A program made the translations under genes and the position numbers. Below are positions 17,496-26,639 of a stretch of DNA of 64,000 bases, one piece after another. The notes under the pieces were generated by a model. The model was not told the DNA's origin and ran no database searches. It saw only the letters and a program-made list of their open reading frames with translations. Origin of the DNA: Aureimonas ureilytica (GTDB lineage Bacteria; Pseudomonadota; Alphaproteobacteria; Rhizobiales; Rhizobiaceae). The stretch is from contig NZ_LDQA01000025.1 of assembly GCF_001475935.1 (NCBI RefSeq), forward strand, positions 62,001 through 126,000, in the 5' to 3' direction. The stretch's first letter is position 1; each line of letters opens with the position of its first letter.

Positions 17496-18413
17496 ATGAT
17501 CCAGCGTCGTTCGCAGCGCTCGCCCTTCCGCGTGTCGTTCGAGTTCTTTCCGCCCAAGACACCGAAGATGGAAGAAGGGCTCTGGGACTCGATCCAGCGC
17601 TTGGCTCCGCTCTCGCCCGATTTCGTGTCCGTGACCTACGGTGCCGGGGGTTCGACGCGCGAGCGCACGCATCACACCGTCAAGCGCATCCTGAGCGAAA
17701 CGCCGCTGAAGCCGGCGGCACATTTGACCTGCGTCGATGCGAGCCGCGACGAAGTGGATGCCGTCGTGCGTCAATATCGCGAAACCGGCGTGCGCCATTT
17801 CGTGGCCCTTCGCGGGGACGGTCAGGCGGGTGCGGGTGGTGCCTACGAGGCGCATCCGAACGGCTATCGCAATGCGGTCGATCTGACTGCCGGTATCAAG
17901 GCGATCGATCCCGAGATCGAGATTTCCGTTTCGGCCTATCCCGAGAAGCATCCCGAAAGCCCGGACTTCGCAACCGACATCGACCTCCTGAAGCGCAAGG
18001 TCGATAATGGTGCGACGCGCGCCATCACGCAGTTCTTCTTCGATAATGATGTGTTCGAACGCTATGTCGAGCGCGTTCGGCGGGCCGGCATTTATGTGCC
18101 GATCGTTCCCGGCATCGTTCCGATCCACGACTTCACCAAGATTTCGCGCTTCTCGGCCGCAACGGGCGCCTCCATTCCGCTCTGGCTGGCCGAGCGTTTC
18201 GAAGGCCTGGAGAACGATCCGCAGACGCATAGCCATGTGGCGGCGGCGGTCTGCGCCGAGCAGGTGCTCGATCTCGTCGAACGCGGGATCGGCGATTTCC
18301 ATTTCTATACGATGAACCGGGCCGATCTCGTCTATTCGATCTGCCATATTCTCGGCTTGCGTCCGTCGGCCGGCGGCGATGACAGGACGGATCGTATCGA
18401 GCAAGCTGCGTAA
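17496..18413 (+). CDS. metF: 5,10-methylenetetrahydrofolate reductase
   Basis: 305 residues. Family landmarks are FRVSFEFFPPKT near the start, SVTYGAGGSTRERT, ISVSAYPEKHPES, and KVDNGATRAITQFFFDND. The FAD enzyme reduces methylene-THF to methyl-THF, the methyl donor for methionine synthesis. ATG codons occur at 17490 and 17496; the AAGGA at 17485-17489 is spaced correctly only for 17496. It forms an operon with the ArsR-methyltransferase gene and is followed by a strong terminator. Regulation through the palindrome at 16437 is likely. Confidence 0.94.
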   Translation: MIQRRSQRSPFRVSFEFFPPKTPKMEEGLWDSIQRLAPLSPDFVSVTYGAGGSTRERTHHTVKRILSETPLKPAAHLTCVDASRDEVDAVVRQYRETGVRHFVALRGDGQAGAGGAYEAHPNGYRNAVDLTAGIKAIDPEIEISVSAYPEKHPESPDFATDIDLLKRKVDNGATRAITQFFFDNDVFERYVERVRRAGIYVPIVPGIVPIHDFTKISRFSAATGASIPLWLAERFEGLENDPQTHSHVAAAVCAEQVLDLVERGIGDFHFYTMNRADLVYSICHILGLRPSAGGDDRTDRIEQAA

Positions 18414-18416
18414 CGA

Positions 18417-18448
18417 GAAAGGGCCGGATGAACCGGCCCTTTCTGTTT
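18417..18448 (+). terminator. Rho-independent terminator after metF
   Basis: GAAAGGGCCGG (18417-18427) and CCGGCCCTTTC (18433-18443) form a perfect 11-base-pair stem with loop ATGAA, followed by TGTTT. It starts three bases after the metF stop codon. It is the clearest stem-loop terminator in this half of the window. Confidence 0.9.
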
Positions 18449-18497
18449 CATTCGCACCCTGACGCTGCGATACGGCTTACGCGTAAACCGTCCGGCG

Positions 18498-18584
18498 TCA
18501 GGAAATGAAACCGACGACCATGGCACCGACAAAGGCGAAAGCCGCCGTCGCCATGATCAGATTCAGAGAGCGTACCCGTTCCAT
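18498..18584 (-). CDS. 28-residue single-pass membrane peptide
   Basis: On the complement, an ATG at 18584 is preceded by GGAGGAGA with good spacing and opens a 28-codon frame ending TGA at 18498. The peptide starts MERVRSLNLIMATA: a short basic N-terminus (two arginines) followed by about 20 hydrophobic residues ending VVGFIS, which would form one membrane helix with the N-terminus in the cytoplasm. It is not part of any larger frame. The strong ribosome site and G/C-rich third codon positions argue that it is real. Function is unknown; the roughly 190 bases upstream (18585-18773) are AT-richer and probably hold its promoter. Confidence 0.65.
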   Translation of the reverse strand: MERVRSLNLIMATAAFAFVGAMVVGFIS

Positions 18585-18773
18585 CACGATCTCCTCCTCA
18601 CAGGATGTTACCAGTCTTCATGATCTGTTTAACATCGTAAAGAGGGATTCGTTTCCCAAGGCTCGTCCGAAAATATGCGGCTCGGTGAAGCCGATGAGTT
18701 TCAACGGCTTGAGCTGTCGTCGTCATGCTGAAAAAAGTGTGAAACGCTGTCATCGAGGGATCGGAGCAACGTT

Positions 18774-20036
18774 CTACAGGTCCTGAAGCTGCCGCTCCAA
18801 GAGAGCGGCACCGGCAAGCGCCCGCGCATCCTGCCCGAACCGGGCGATGATCGTGACGCCGAGAGGAAGGCCTTCCCGTGATCTGCCAGCCGGCACGTTG
18901 ACGCAAGGCACGCCAGCGACGGTCCAAAGCCGGTTGAAGGCGGGATCGCCCATCCCGTCCTGCCGCAGGGGAGCGGGGCCGGGAGCGGAGGGGGCGAGGA
19001 TGATGTCGCAGGCCTCGAACAGGCGCGTGACCTCTCGCCGTCCCGCGCGAGCTGCGCGGCGGGCGCTGTCATAGTCCGCTGGGGCGATCGCCGCGCCGGC
19101 CGTAAGAACGCTGAGGAGTCCCGCGTTGAGCTGTTCGGCATGGTACCGCCGTTCATGAAGCAGGGAGACCGCGCCTTCGAAAAGCTGGATGCGCTCCTGC
19201 GCGTCTCTCGCGGCGGCCAGAGCGTCGGTTTCGTCAATGTCCAGGATATCGCATCCCGCGCGCTCCAGCCTGCGCGCGGCGTGGGCCATGGCATCGATCA
19301 TGCCCGGATGCAGAAGATGGTCGATCCGCGAGCGGTAGAGGCCGACGCGAAAGGGCGGCGTGTCGTCCGCAATCCGCATCGGGCGGCCCGACAGGATGTC
19401 GCCCAGCAGCGCGGCGCTCGGCACATCGGCGGCGAAGAGTCCGGCCGTGTCCAGCGACCAGGCGAACGGTTTCATGCCAACGGTCGGCAGAAGGCGAAAG
19501 CTCGGCTTGAAGCCCACCGTGCCGCAGAAGGCGGCCGGACGAATGATCGAGCCCGCCGTTTGCGAGCCTATAGCCGCCGGCAGGAGACCGGCCCCCACGG
19601 CGGCGGCCGAGCCGGCCGACGATGCGCCGGGGGTGTGCGCGGCACCATGCGGGTTCAGCGTCGGCACATCGCTGGCATGGGCGAATTCGGTCGTCACCGT
19701 CTTGCCGATGATGGCTGCCCCCAGCGCACGGGCCTGCGCGACGAGCGCTGCGTCCGCGCGCGGTCGGTGGCGGGCATAGAGTGGGGAGCCGTAGTCGGTC
19801 TCCAGATCGAACGTGTCGAACAGGTCCTTCACGCCGAGCGCCACGCCCGCCAGCGGTCCATCGCGCATCGAGGCGGAAAGGGACGCGCGGTCTGCGACTC
19901 GGGCAAAACTTCGAAGCTCCGGGTCGAGGGCCGTGATGCGCTCGAGAGCCCGATCGGTCTCGCGCATCGGGCTGGACCGGCCGGACGCAACCCGTTCGAT
20001 GAGAGCGGTCAGGGACTGGGGAGCAAAGCCGGCCAT
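18774..20036 (-). CDS. Amidase (amidase signature family)
   Basis: 420 residues. The amidase signature Ser-cisSer-Lys triad is visible: Lys in LAGVALGVKDLFD (near 70), the cis-Ser loop in HTPGASSAGSAAAVGAG (near 140) and the nucleophile Ser in GSQTAGSIIRPAAFCG. These enzymes hydrolyse amides; substrate ranges widely, and neither GatA nor a specific amidase is indicated, because gatB/gatC are not nearby. The C-terminal half (FNRLWTVAGVPCVNVPAG, LPLGVTIIARFG) is typical. Divergent from the decarboxylase gene. Confidence 0.88.
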   Translation of the reverse strand: MAGFAPQSLTALIERVASGRSSPMRETDRALERITALDPELRSFARVADRASLSASMRDGPLAGVALGVKDLFDTFDLETDYGSPLYARHRPRADAALVAQARALGAAIIGKTVTTEFAHASDVPTLNPHGAAHTPGASSAGSAAAVGAGLLPAAIGSQTAGSIIRPAAFCGTVGFKPSFRLLPTVGMKPFAWSLDTAGLFAADVPSAALLGDILSGRPMRIADDTPPFRVGLYRSRIDHLLHPGMIDAMAHAARRLERAGCDILDIDETDALAAARDAQERIQLFEGAVSLLHERRYHAEQLNAGLLSVLTAGAAIAPADYDSARRAARAGRREVTRLFEACDIILAPSAPGPAPLRQDGMGDPAFNRLWTVAGVPCVNVPAGRSREGLPLGVTIIARFGQDARALAGAALLERQLQDL

Positions 20037-20177
20037 GCGTTCGTCCTGTATCGACTGTGCGCTCTTGTGGCAGATGGTTCACAAGCCTGCCATGCGTTTC
20101 GGTGCAGATAGCAAGATGGCTTTTGCTGGATTCGCCGCGCCCTATCTGTCGCAGCGGTTCGGCCTGAAAGGAGTGCC

Positions 20178-21401
20178 TTGTTGCAGAAGTTCGAAACGGC
20201 CCGCGATGCGGCCCTCTCGCTCCGCCCGGACGTTCCGGTCTACTGCTTCCGTCCCGATGTGCTGCGCGCCGACGCGCGCGCCTTCATGGACGCGTTTCCG
20301 GGCGAGACCGCCTATGCAGTGAAGACCAATGGCGAGCCCATGGTTTTGGAAACGTTGGCACAGGCTGGGGTGAAGGTGTTCGACGTCGCCTCGCCCGGCG
20401 AGTTCGCCGCGGTGCGCGCCGTCGCGCCGAATGCCGAGATGCTGTACATGCATCCGATCAAGGCCCAGTCCGACATTCGACTCGCGCTCGAAACCTACGG
20501 TATCAGAACGCTTTCGCTTGATCACGAGGACGAGGTCGCCAAGATCTTGCGCATCGTGCGGGCTATGGATCTCGATCCCGCAACGCTCACTATTTTCGTG
20601 CGGCTCCAGACCAAGGGCCATGCGATGTACGAACTTTCGAAGAAGTTCGGCGCAGCGCCCGCCCATGCGGTTGAGCTTCTTCAGCGCTGCCATCGCATCG
20701 GCTTCAAGGTCGGCCTCTGCTTCCATGTGGGCTCGCAGATCGAAGACCCGGACACTTACGAGCGCGCGCTCGCCTCCGCCGACTGGGTGCGCAATCGCGC
20801 AGACGTGCCGCTGGCCGGGCTCGATGTCGGCGGCGGCTTCCCGGCGGAATACGGCCATGATCCGCGCCGCAAGAAGCCGGACATTCCGGGCATGGACGAA
20901 ATCATGTCGCGCCTTCGCGCGGATATTTCCGAATGGGGCTTTGCCGACATGCCGCTCGTCGCCGAGCCCGGCCGCGTCGTGGTCGCCCGCGCCTTTTCGC
21001 TGATCGTGCGCGTGCTTCTGCGCAAGGGGCGACGTCTTTATATCAATGACGGGATCTGGGCGTCGTTGTCGGATTCCTGGACCGGCAAGATCACGCTGCC
21101 GGCCCGCTTCATTCCCGACCCCGCGCGGGTCGCGCGCAAGGGCGATCCGAAGGTGATCAGCGCGTTTCGCGTCTGCGGGGCGACCTGCGATTCCGTCGAC
21201 ATTCTATCCCGGCCCTTCTGGCTGCCGGAAACGGTCGATACGGGCGACTGGATCGAGATCGGCCATATCGGGGCCTATTCCCTCTCGCTGCGCACGCGCT
21301 TCAACGGGTTCTATCCCGACACGTTCGTGGAAGTGGCCCGGCCCTTCGAGGAGGGCGGGGCCGTCGAGGGCTTTGCGAGCCTCGAAACCATGGCGGACTG
21401 A
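20178..21401 (+). CDS. Type III PLP-dependent decarboxylase (ornithine/lysine/diaminopimelate type)
   Basis: 407 residues of the alanine-racemase-fold decarboxylase family. The PLP lysine is Lys49 in TAYAVKTNGEP; other landmarks are LCFHVGSQIEDP, GLDVGGGFPAEYG, VAEPGRVVV, and the active-site CDSVDIL and GAYSLSLRTRFNGF near the C-terminus. These fit ornithine or lysine decarboxylases more than LysA, but the substrate cannot be fixed by eye. The start is a TTG at 20178 (or the next codon, also TTG) after GAAAGGAG. It would supply polyamines or be part of amino acid breakdown. Confidence 0.85.
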   Translation: MLQKFETARDAALSLRPDVPVYCFRPDVLRADARAFMDAFPGETAYAVKTNGEPMVLETLAQAGVKVFDVASPGEFAAVRAVAPNAEMLYMHPIKAQSDIRLALETYGIRTLSLDHEDEVAKILRIVRAMDLDPATLTIFVRLQTKGHAMYELSKKFGAAPAHAVELLQRCHRIGFKVGLCFHVGSQIEDPDTYERALASADWVRNRADVPLAGLDVGGGFPAEYGHDPRRKKPDIPGMDEIMSRLRADISEWGFADMPLVAEPGRVVVARAFSLIVRVLLRKGRRLYINDGIWASLSDSWTGKITLPARFIPDPARVARKGDPKVISAFRVCGATCDSVDILSRPFWLPETVDTGDWIEIGHIGAYSLSLRTRFNGFYPDTFVEVARPFEEGGAVEGFASLETMAD

Positions 21402-21408
21402 ACGTCCG

Positions 21409-21834
21409 TCAATGGCGCTGCGGCGTGACGTCCTTCATGATGTCGCGCCGCGCGAGGTCGAAATGATCCAGAATGATCTGGATGTTTCGCTTGTGCGCCT
21501 TGAAGTAGACGTCGAACATGTCGCCGGCGAGCGGCACCGCACCGACCGCCGCGTCCAGTCCAAGATTGGCCACCATGCGCGCGAGCTTGCGCTTGGGCAG
21601 GCCGAGGCGGCGCGCCTCGTTGACGATGAAGAGGCCGATCAGCGCGCCGCCCGCGTCGCCGATGCCCGGCACCAGGCCGATCAGCGCATCCGCGCCGAAC
21701 CGGATATTGGTGCCGGGAACTCTGAGTGCCGTGTCCATCAAGCGCGCGAGGCCGTTCAGCCGCGCCAGGCGACGGGTCAGGTCCAGCTCTCCCGCTGCGG
21801 TTTCGAAGCCAGACGCATAAGCGGTGGCGATCAT
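21409..21834 (-). CDS. DUF4112 membrane-associated protein
   Basis: 141 residues from the ATG at 21834. The core LARLNGLARLMDTALRVPG, FGADALIGLVPGIGDAGGALI and GAVPLAGDMFDVYFKAHKRN is the DUF4112 pattern, with two moderately hydrophobic stretches that may lie in the membrane. Function is unknown. It converges with the decarboxylase gene with seven bases between and is divergent from the metallopeptidase gene. Confidence 0.85.
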   Translation of the reverse strand: MIATAYASGFETAAGELDLTRRLARLNGLARLMDTALRVPGTNIRFGADALIGLVPGIGDAGGALIGLFIVNEARRLGLPKRKLARMVANLGLDAAVGAVPLAGDMFDVYFKAHKRNIQIILDHFDLARRDIMKDVTPQRH

Positions 21835-21996
21835 CGTCTTTGTTCTCCAAGGGCGCGCGAAGGGCGCCAATCAAACAAGAGATGGTAGGTCGCCGCCCGG
21901 GTTGCGAGGGGTTCGATTTGTAAGCCATTCCCGATCCGTAAGGGCCGCCTATCTCACTCGTCACGAAAACGCGAAGGGCGAACGGGGAGAGCGACC

Positions 21997-22887
21997 ATGG
22001 AATGGCGAGGCCGACGCGAAAGCAGCAATATCGAGGACCAGCGTGGCAGCGGCGGTGGCTTTGGCGGTGGGGGCGGCGGAATGCGCATTCCGATCCGTGC
22101 CGGGGGCGGTGGCATCGGTCTGCTGATCATACTTGGTATCCTCTGGATTGGCTTCGGCATCAATCCGATGTCGGTGATCGGCATGGACGACGGAACATCC
22201 TCCAGCCAGACGCAGACCGCGCAGCGCGGACCTGGCGTCGATGGCACGGCCGACGAGACCGACAACTTCATCGCCGTGGTGCTCGGCGATACCGAGGATG
22301 TCTGGAACCGCCGCTTTCAGGACATGGGCCGTCAGTACCGCGACCCGACATTGGTGTTGTTCACCGATCGCGTCTCGTCTGCCTGCGGCAATGCCAGTTC
22401 CGCGTCCGGCCCCTTCTACTGCCCGAACGACCAGAAGCTTTATCTCGACACGAGCTTCTTCCGTCAGCTCGATCGCGATCTCGGCGCGTCCGGCGACTTT
22501 GCGCAGGCCTATGTGATCGCGCACGAGGTCGGCCATCACGTCCAGAACATGACCGGTATCCTTCAGCGCACGACCGAGATGCGCCAGCGCATGTCGGAGG
22601 CCGAAAGCAACGCCGTCTCCGTCCGCGTCGAGCTTCAGGCCGATTGCTATGCCGGCATCTGGGCACATGACACGCAGCAGGCCGGCTATCTCGAAAAGGG
22701 CGATCTCGAGGAAGCACTGAACGCCGCCAGCCGGATCGGCGACGACACGTTGCAGCGCCGCTCACAGGGCACGGTCGTTCCCGATAGCTTCACCCACGGC
22801 ACCTCGGCCCAGCGCGTCGAATGGTTCCGCCGGGGCGCGACCTCGGGCGACATGAACCAGTGCGACACGTTCAACGGGCGGATTTGA
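21997..22887 (+). CDS. Neutral zinc metallopeptidase (YpfJ family)
   Basis: 296 residues. After a glycine-rich N-terminus there is one membrane segment (GGIGLLIILGILWIGFG, about 38-54), so the peptidase domain is probably periplasmic. The zinc motif is His176-Glu-x-x-His180 in AHEVGHHVQNM, and the downstream glutamate ligand lies in VELQADCYAGIWA. Paired cysteines (SACGNAS and FYCPND) fit an exported protein. This is the family of E. coli YpfJ, whose substrate is unknown. The glyS gene follows after 83 bases. Confidence 0.9.
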   Translation: MEWRGRRESSNIEDQRGSGGGFGGGGGGMRIPIRAGGGGIGLLIILGILWIGFGINPMSVIGMDDGTSSSQTQTAQRGPGVDGTADETDNFIAVVLGDTEDVWNRRFQDMGRQYRDPTLVLFTDRVSSACGNASSASGPFYCPNDQKLYLDTSFFRQLDRDLGASGDFAQAYVIAHEVGHHVQNMTGILQRTTEMRQRMSEAESNAVSVRVELQADCYAGIWAHDTQQAGYLEKGDLEEALNAASRIGDDTLQRRSQGTVVPDSFTHGTSAQRVEWFRRGATSGDMNQCDTFNGRI

Positions 22888-22970
22888 CCGCTCGAAACGG
22901 CTATCGGCTTGCAATCGGAAGATCGGCATGGTGAGACGCGGCCAAACGCGATCCAGCCACGAAGCGAACC

Positions 22971-25100
22971 ATGCCCGATCTTCTTCTTGAACTCCGCTCC
23001 GAGGAAATCCCCGCACGCATGCAGCGCAAGGCGGCGGGCGATCTTCGCAAGGCGGTGACGGATGCTCTGGTGGAAGCGGGCCTCACCTACGAGGGCGCGC
23101 GCGAATACTGGACGCCACGCCGCCTGACGCTCGACATTCGCGGCCTCGACGCGCGCTCCAAGGACGTGCACGAAGAGCGCAAGGGGCCGCGCACCGACGC
23201 CAACGAGAAGGCGATCGAGGGCTTCCTGCGCTCCGCCGGCCTCACATCGATCGATCAGGCTCACAAGCATTCGGATGGCAAGAAGGGCGAATTCTTCGCC
23301 GCCCATATCGTAAAGCCCGGCCGCGCGGCAGAAGAGATCATCGCCGAGATCATGCCGGCGATCATCCGCGAATTCCCCTGGCCGAAATCCATGCGCTGGG
23401 GCGCGGCCTCGCGCGAGCCGGGCTCGCTGCGCTGGGTCCGCCCGCTCCAGTCGATCCTCTGCGTCTTCGGGCCCGAGGTCGGCGAGACCGTCGTGGTGGA
23501 TTTCGAAGTGTCCGGCATCCGTTCGGGCGACCGTACGGTCGGCCATCGCTTCCATGCGCCCGCTGAGATCAAGGTTCGCCGCTTCGAGGACTACGCCCAG
23601 AATCTCGAGCGCGCCAAGGTCGTGCTCGACGCCGAGCGCCGGAAGGACATCATCCGCACCGACGCGCAGAACCTCGCCTTCGCGCAGGGGCTGGAACTGG
23701 TCGAGGACGAGGGTCTTCTCGAAGAGGTGTCCGGCCTCGTGGAATGGCCGGTCGTGCTGATGGGCGAGTTCGAGGAGGCCTTTCTCGCCATCCCGCCCGA
23801 AATGATCCAGCTGACGATCCGCACCAACCAGAAATGCTTCGTCACGCGGCGTCGGGGCCAAGCGGGTCTGGCGAACCGTTTCCTGCTCGTTTCCAACATT
23901 GAGGCGGTGGACGGCGGCACCGAGATCGCGCGCGGCAATGGCAAGGTCGTGCGCGCGCGCCTGTCGGACGCGCTCTATTTCTGGCACACGGACCAGGGCG
24001 CGCTTCCCGATCTGGCTTCGCTCGAAGCGTCCGCCGGCCGTTTCGGGCTGAACTTGGCCAAGCCGCTGGATCAGCGCATGGCCAAGCTCGACGCGCTCGG
24101 CGTGACCTTCCATGCCAAGCTCGGCACGCAGGGGCAGCGTGTTGCGCGGATCGCGGACCTTGCGGCCGTCATCGCACCGCTGGTCGGCGCGGATGCAACG
24201 CTCGCGCGCCGCGCGGCGGTTCTGGCCAAGGCGGATCTCACGACCGAAGCGGTCGGCGAGTTCCCCGAGCTTCAGGGCCTGATGGGCCGCAAATATGCGC
24301 GGCTTCAGAACGAGCATACGTCGGTTCAGGCCGCCGTCGAGGATCATTACAAGCCGCAGGGGCCTGGGGATCGCGTTCCCAAGGACGCCATCGCCATCGC
24401 CGTCGCGCTGGCCGACAAGCTTGATACGCTGGTCGGATTCTGGGCCATCGACGAAAAGCCGACCGGCTCGAAGGACCCTTATGCGCTGCGCCGTGCCGCG
24501 CTCGGCGTGATCCGCATCATTCTGGAAAACGAACTGCGGCCCCGTCTGGGGACGCTGATCACGTCCGGCGATCTTCTGTCCTTCTTCCATGACCGGTTGA
24601 AGGTCCAGCTTCGCGATTCCGGCGCGCGGCATGATCTGGTGGACGCCGTGCTCGCGGGCGGAACCGACGGCGCGGTGAAGGACGATCTCCTCGACATCTC
24701 GCGCCGCGTCGCCGAGCTCGGCCGCCTTCTGGAAACCGAAGATGGCCGCAACCTTCTGGCGGCCTATCGCCGGGCCGCCAATATCTTGGCCGCCGAAGAG
24801 AAGAAGGGAACGCGCGTCGCCGAAGCGGTCGATCCCGCGCTTCTGACGGAGGACGAGGAGCGGGCGCTGGTGGGCGCTGTGGACCGCGCGGAAGGTGAAC
24901 TCGACACTGCGCTCTCGACCGAGAATTACGCGCAGGCGGCCGCTGCCTTGGCGCGTCTGCGCGGCCCCGCCGACGCCTTCTTCGAGAAGGTTCTCGTGAA
25001 TGCAGAAGATGAAGCCGTGCGGGCTAACCGCTTGGCTTTGCTCGCTCGCATTCGCGCGGCGACGCAGCGCGTCGCGGACTTCTCCAAGATCGCGGGCTGA
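22971..25100 (+). CDS. glyS: Glycine--tRNA ligase beta subunit
   Basis: 709 residues starting [17 protein letters not shown], the usual beginning of GlyRS beta. It includes the [11 protein letters not shown] region, the HD-like domain and the C-terminal anticodon-binding part. In the alpha2-beta2 enzyme the alpha subunit (glyQ) holds the active site and beta binds tRNA. glyQ is not in this window, although it is often nearby in related bacteria. The next gene starts two bases after the stop. Confidence 0.97.
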   Translation: MPDLLLELRSEEIPARMQRKAAGDLRKAVTDALVEAGLTYEGAREYWTPRRLTLDIRGLDARSKDVHEERKGPRTDANEKAIEGFLRSAGLTSIDQAHKHSDGKKGEFFAAHIVKPGRAAEEIIAEIMPAIIREFPWPKSMRWGAASREPGSLRWVRPLQSILCVFGPEVGETVVVDFEVSGIRSGDRTVGHRFHAPAEIKVRRFEDYAQNLERAKVVLDAERRKDIIRTDAQNLAFAQGLELVEDEGLLEEVSGLVEWPVVLMGEFEEAFLAIPPEMIQLTIRTNQKCFVTRRRGQAGLANRFLLVSNIEAVDGGTEIARGNGKVVRARLSDALYFWHTDQGALPDLASLEASAGRFGLNLAKPLDQRMAKLDALGVTFHAKLGTQGQRVARIADLAAVIAPLVGADATLARRAAVLAKADLTTEAVGEFPELQGLMGRKYARLQNEHTSVQAAVEDHYKPQGPGDRVPKDAIAIAVALADKLDTLVGFWAIDEKPTGSKDPYALRRAALGVIRIILENELRPRLGTLITSGDLLSFFHDRLKVQLRDSGARHDLVDAVLAGGTDGAVKDDLLDISRRVAELGRLLETEDGRNLLAAYRRAANILAAEEKKGTRVAEAVDPALLTEDEERALVGAVDRAEGELDTALSTENYAQAAAALARLRGPADAFFEKVLVNAEDEAVRANRLALLARIRAATQRVADFSKIAG

Positions 25101-25102
25101 TC

Positions 25103-26188
25103 TTGGCGGTCTGGAGCGATAGCCGCCGGATCGGCGAGATCCAGTGGCTTCGGGCGATCGCCGCCATCATGGTGGTGATTGCCCATATCAAGATCGCGAT
25201 AGACCTACGCTTCTACGGGCTGAGCTTCGCCGAGTTTCCGCTCAGCCCGTTTCCCTTCGTGGCTGGCGTCGACATCTTCTTCGTCATCTCCGGCTTCGTC
25301 ATGGCCCATTCCTCGCGCGGCCTGCATGGCAAGGTGGGCGCCTGGAAGAGCTTTCTCCTGCGCCGCTTGGCGCGCGTCGTGCCGCTCTACTGGCTGATGA
25401 CGGCGCTGGTGATCGTGCTCCTGGACGTCATGCACGTGCCCGTTTGGGCCGATACGACGCTTACCCAGATCGTCGCGTCGTTCTTGTTCTTCCCCGCCGC
25501 CAATCCTGACGGGGTTCCGCTGCCCGTCCTCGATATCGGCTGGAGCCTCAATTACGAGATGCTCTTCTACGCCGTTTTCGCGCTTTTCGTGGGTCTCAGG
25601 CAGCGCTGGGCCTTGGGCGGCGTGTTTCTGGTTCTGGCGCTGGGCGTGGCGGCCGGGCGTTGGTTTCCGCCCGCCAGCCTCGCGCTGCGCTTCTGGAGCG
25701 ACCCGATCGTTCTGGAGTTTCTGCTCGGCATCATTGTCTATCTCCTCGTGTCGCGAGGATTTCGAATGCCGGACCCGGCTCGCTGGCTGGTGGGTCTTTG
25801 TGGCCTCGGCCTGTTCCTCGCCTATCCGCAAATCGACTTCACCTGGCGCTTCCTCCAATGGGGATGCCCGGCCGCGTTGATGGTTCTGGCCGCCGTGTCG
25901 GGCCGCCGCGAAACGCGCTCGAGTATCGCCGAATGGGCGGGGAACGTGTCCTATGCGGTTTATCTCTCGCATTTCTTTGTGATCCGCGCGCTTCTCTTCG
26001 CGCTGGAGCGTGGCGGCATTCGCCATTCCGGCGCGTGGCTCGTCGGGTTTCCGCTGGGCGTTGTCCTTGGAACGCTCGCCGCCTCCACTGTCCTTCATTA
26101 CGCGTTCGAGCGTCCGGTGCTGCGCTGGATCAGGCGCCATGCCGACCGCGACCTTCTGACCGGCGTCGGCGCTCCGACCGGGCCTTGA
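25103..26188 (+). CDS. Acyltransferase 3 family membrane protein (OafA/YrhL type)
   Basis: 361 residues with about ten hydrophobic segments. The family start is seen in IQWLRAIAAIMVVIAHIKIAI, followed by FVAGVDIFFVISGFVMAHSS and the RRLARVVPLYWLMT loop; the histidine in the first segment and the RR motif are characteristic. Such proteins O-acylate exopolysaccharide, lipopolysaccharide or other envelope glycans in the inner membrane. The start is TTG at 25103, two bases after glyS, without a clear ribosome site, so re-initiation after glyS is likely. No polysaccharide genes are adjacent. Confidence 0.87.
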   Translation: MAVWSDSRRIGEIQWLRAIAAIMVVIAHIKIAIDLRFYGLSFAEFPLSPFPFVAGVDIFFVISGFVMAHSSRGLHGKVGAWKSFLLRRLARVVPLYWLMTALVIVLLDVMHVPVWADTTLTQIVASFLFFPAANPDGVPLPVLDIGWSLNYEMLFYAVFALFVGLRQRWALGGVFLVLALGVAAGRWFPPASLALRFWSDPIVLEFLLGIIVYLLVSRGFRMPDPARWLVGLCGLGLFLAYPQIDFTWRFLQWGCPAALMVLAAVSGRRETRSSIAEWAGNVSYAVYLSHFFVIRALLFALERGGIRHSGAWLVGFPLGVVLGTLAASTVLHYAFERPVLRWIRRHADRDLLTGVGAPTGP

Positions 26189-26639
26189 TCGCTGAATTTT
26201 CCTGTGGCGTCAGGCTGGGGCAAGGCGGGAATCGTTTTCTAAAGACTGGCGAGCGAACTGTTCGTCGAAGAGACGACCGCCGGATCGCAGCGATGATCGC
26301 TTCGACGGCGTCAAGGATCCTTTGCGGTTGCCTGTTCGGAACCGCGGTCGATCCCTGACGAGGAAGCGATTGGGTCTTGAGCCGAACGCTTTTTCAGGTG
26401 GTCGCTAAGTCATGAGAAAGCCTAGTTTTCTCATTTTATGACGAACGCTCATGATGAGTGATCTCCATCGCCTTCGGCCCGCCCGATTGGTTGTGGAAAA
26501 CGGTTCCGGTTGGCGAAGGGGACGCGCCCCTTCAGGACTTGAGGGACAAGCGACGCATTCTCGGCGTCGTTTCGCGCACATTGTATCGCCCAATGCCGGC
26601 CTGCGGGCCTGCTGGGTGACGACGAGGGGACGAACCCGA
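26189..26639. other. 451-base gap with hairpins, no supported gene
   Basis: No frame here has a ribosome site or a recognisable product. The stretch holds a hairpin ATGAGAAA (26412-26419) / TTTCTCAT (26427-26434) with a short loop, followed by TTTA, and a second hairpin GAAGGGG (26515-26521) / CCCCTTC (26527-26533). The first could end transcription from the acyltransferase gene or serve as an operator; the rest probably contains the promoter of the lysozyme gene. AT content is raised around 26390-26450. Confidence 0.5.

Noticed and set aside
18598-18753. A 42-51-codon frame upstream of the 28-residue peptide on the minus strand
   Set aside because: It has no ribosome site, its third codon positions are not GC-rich like real genes here, and its stop runs into the ribosome site of the peptide gene. 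It is more likely 5' leader sequence.
22686-24632. 648-codon open frame on the minus strand opposite glyS
   Set aside because: Entirely antisense to glyS, which is unambiguous. No ribosome site or protein family is evident.
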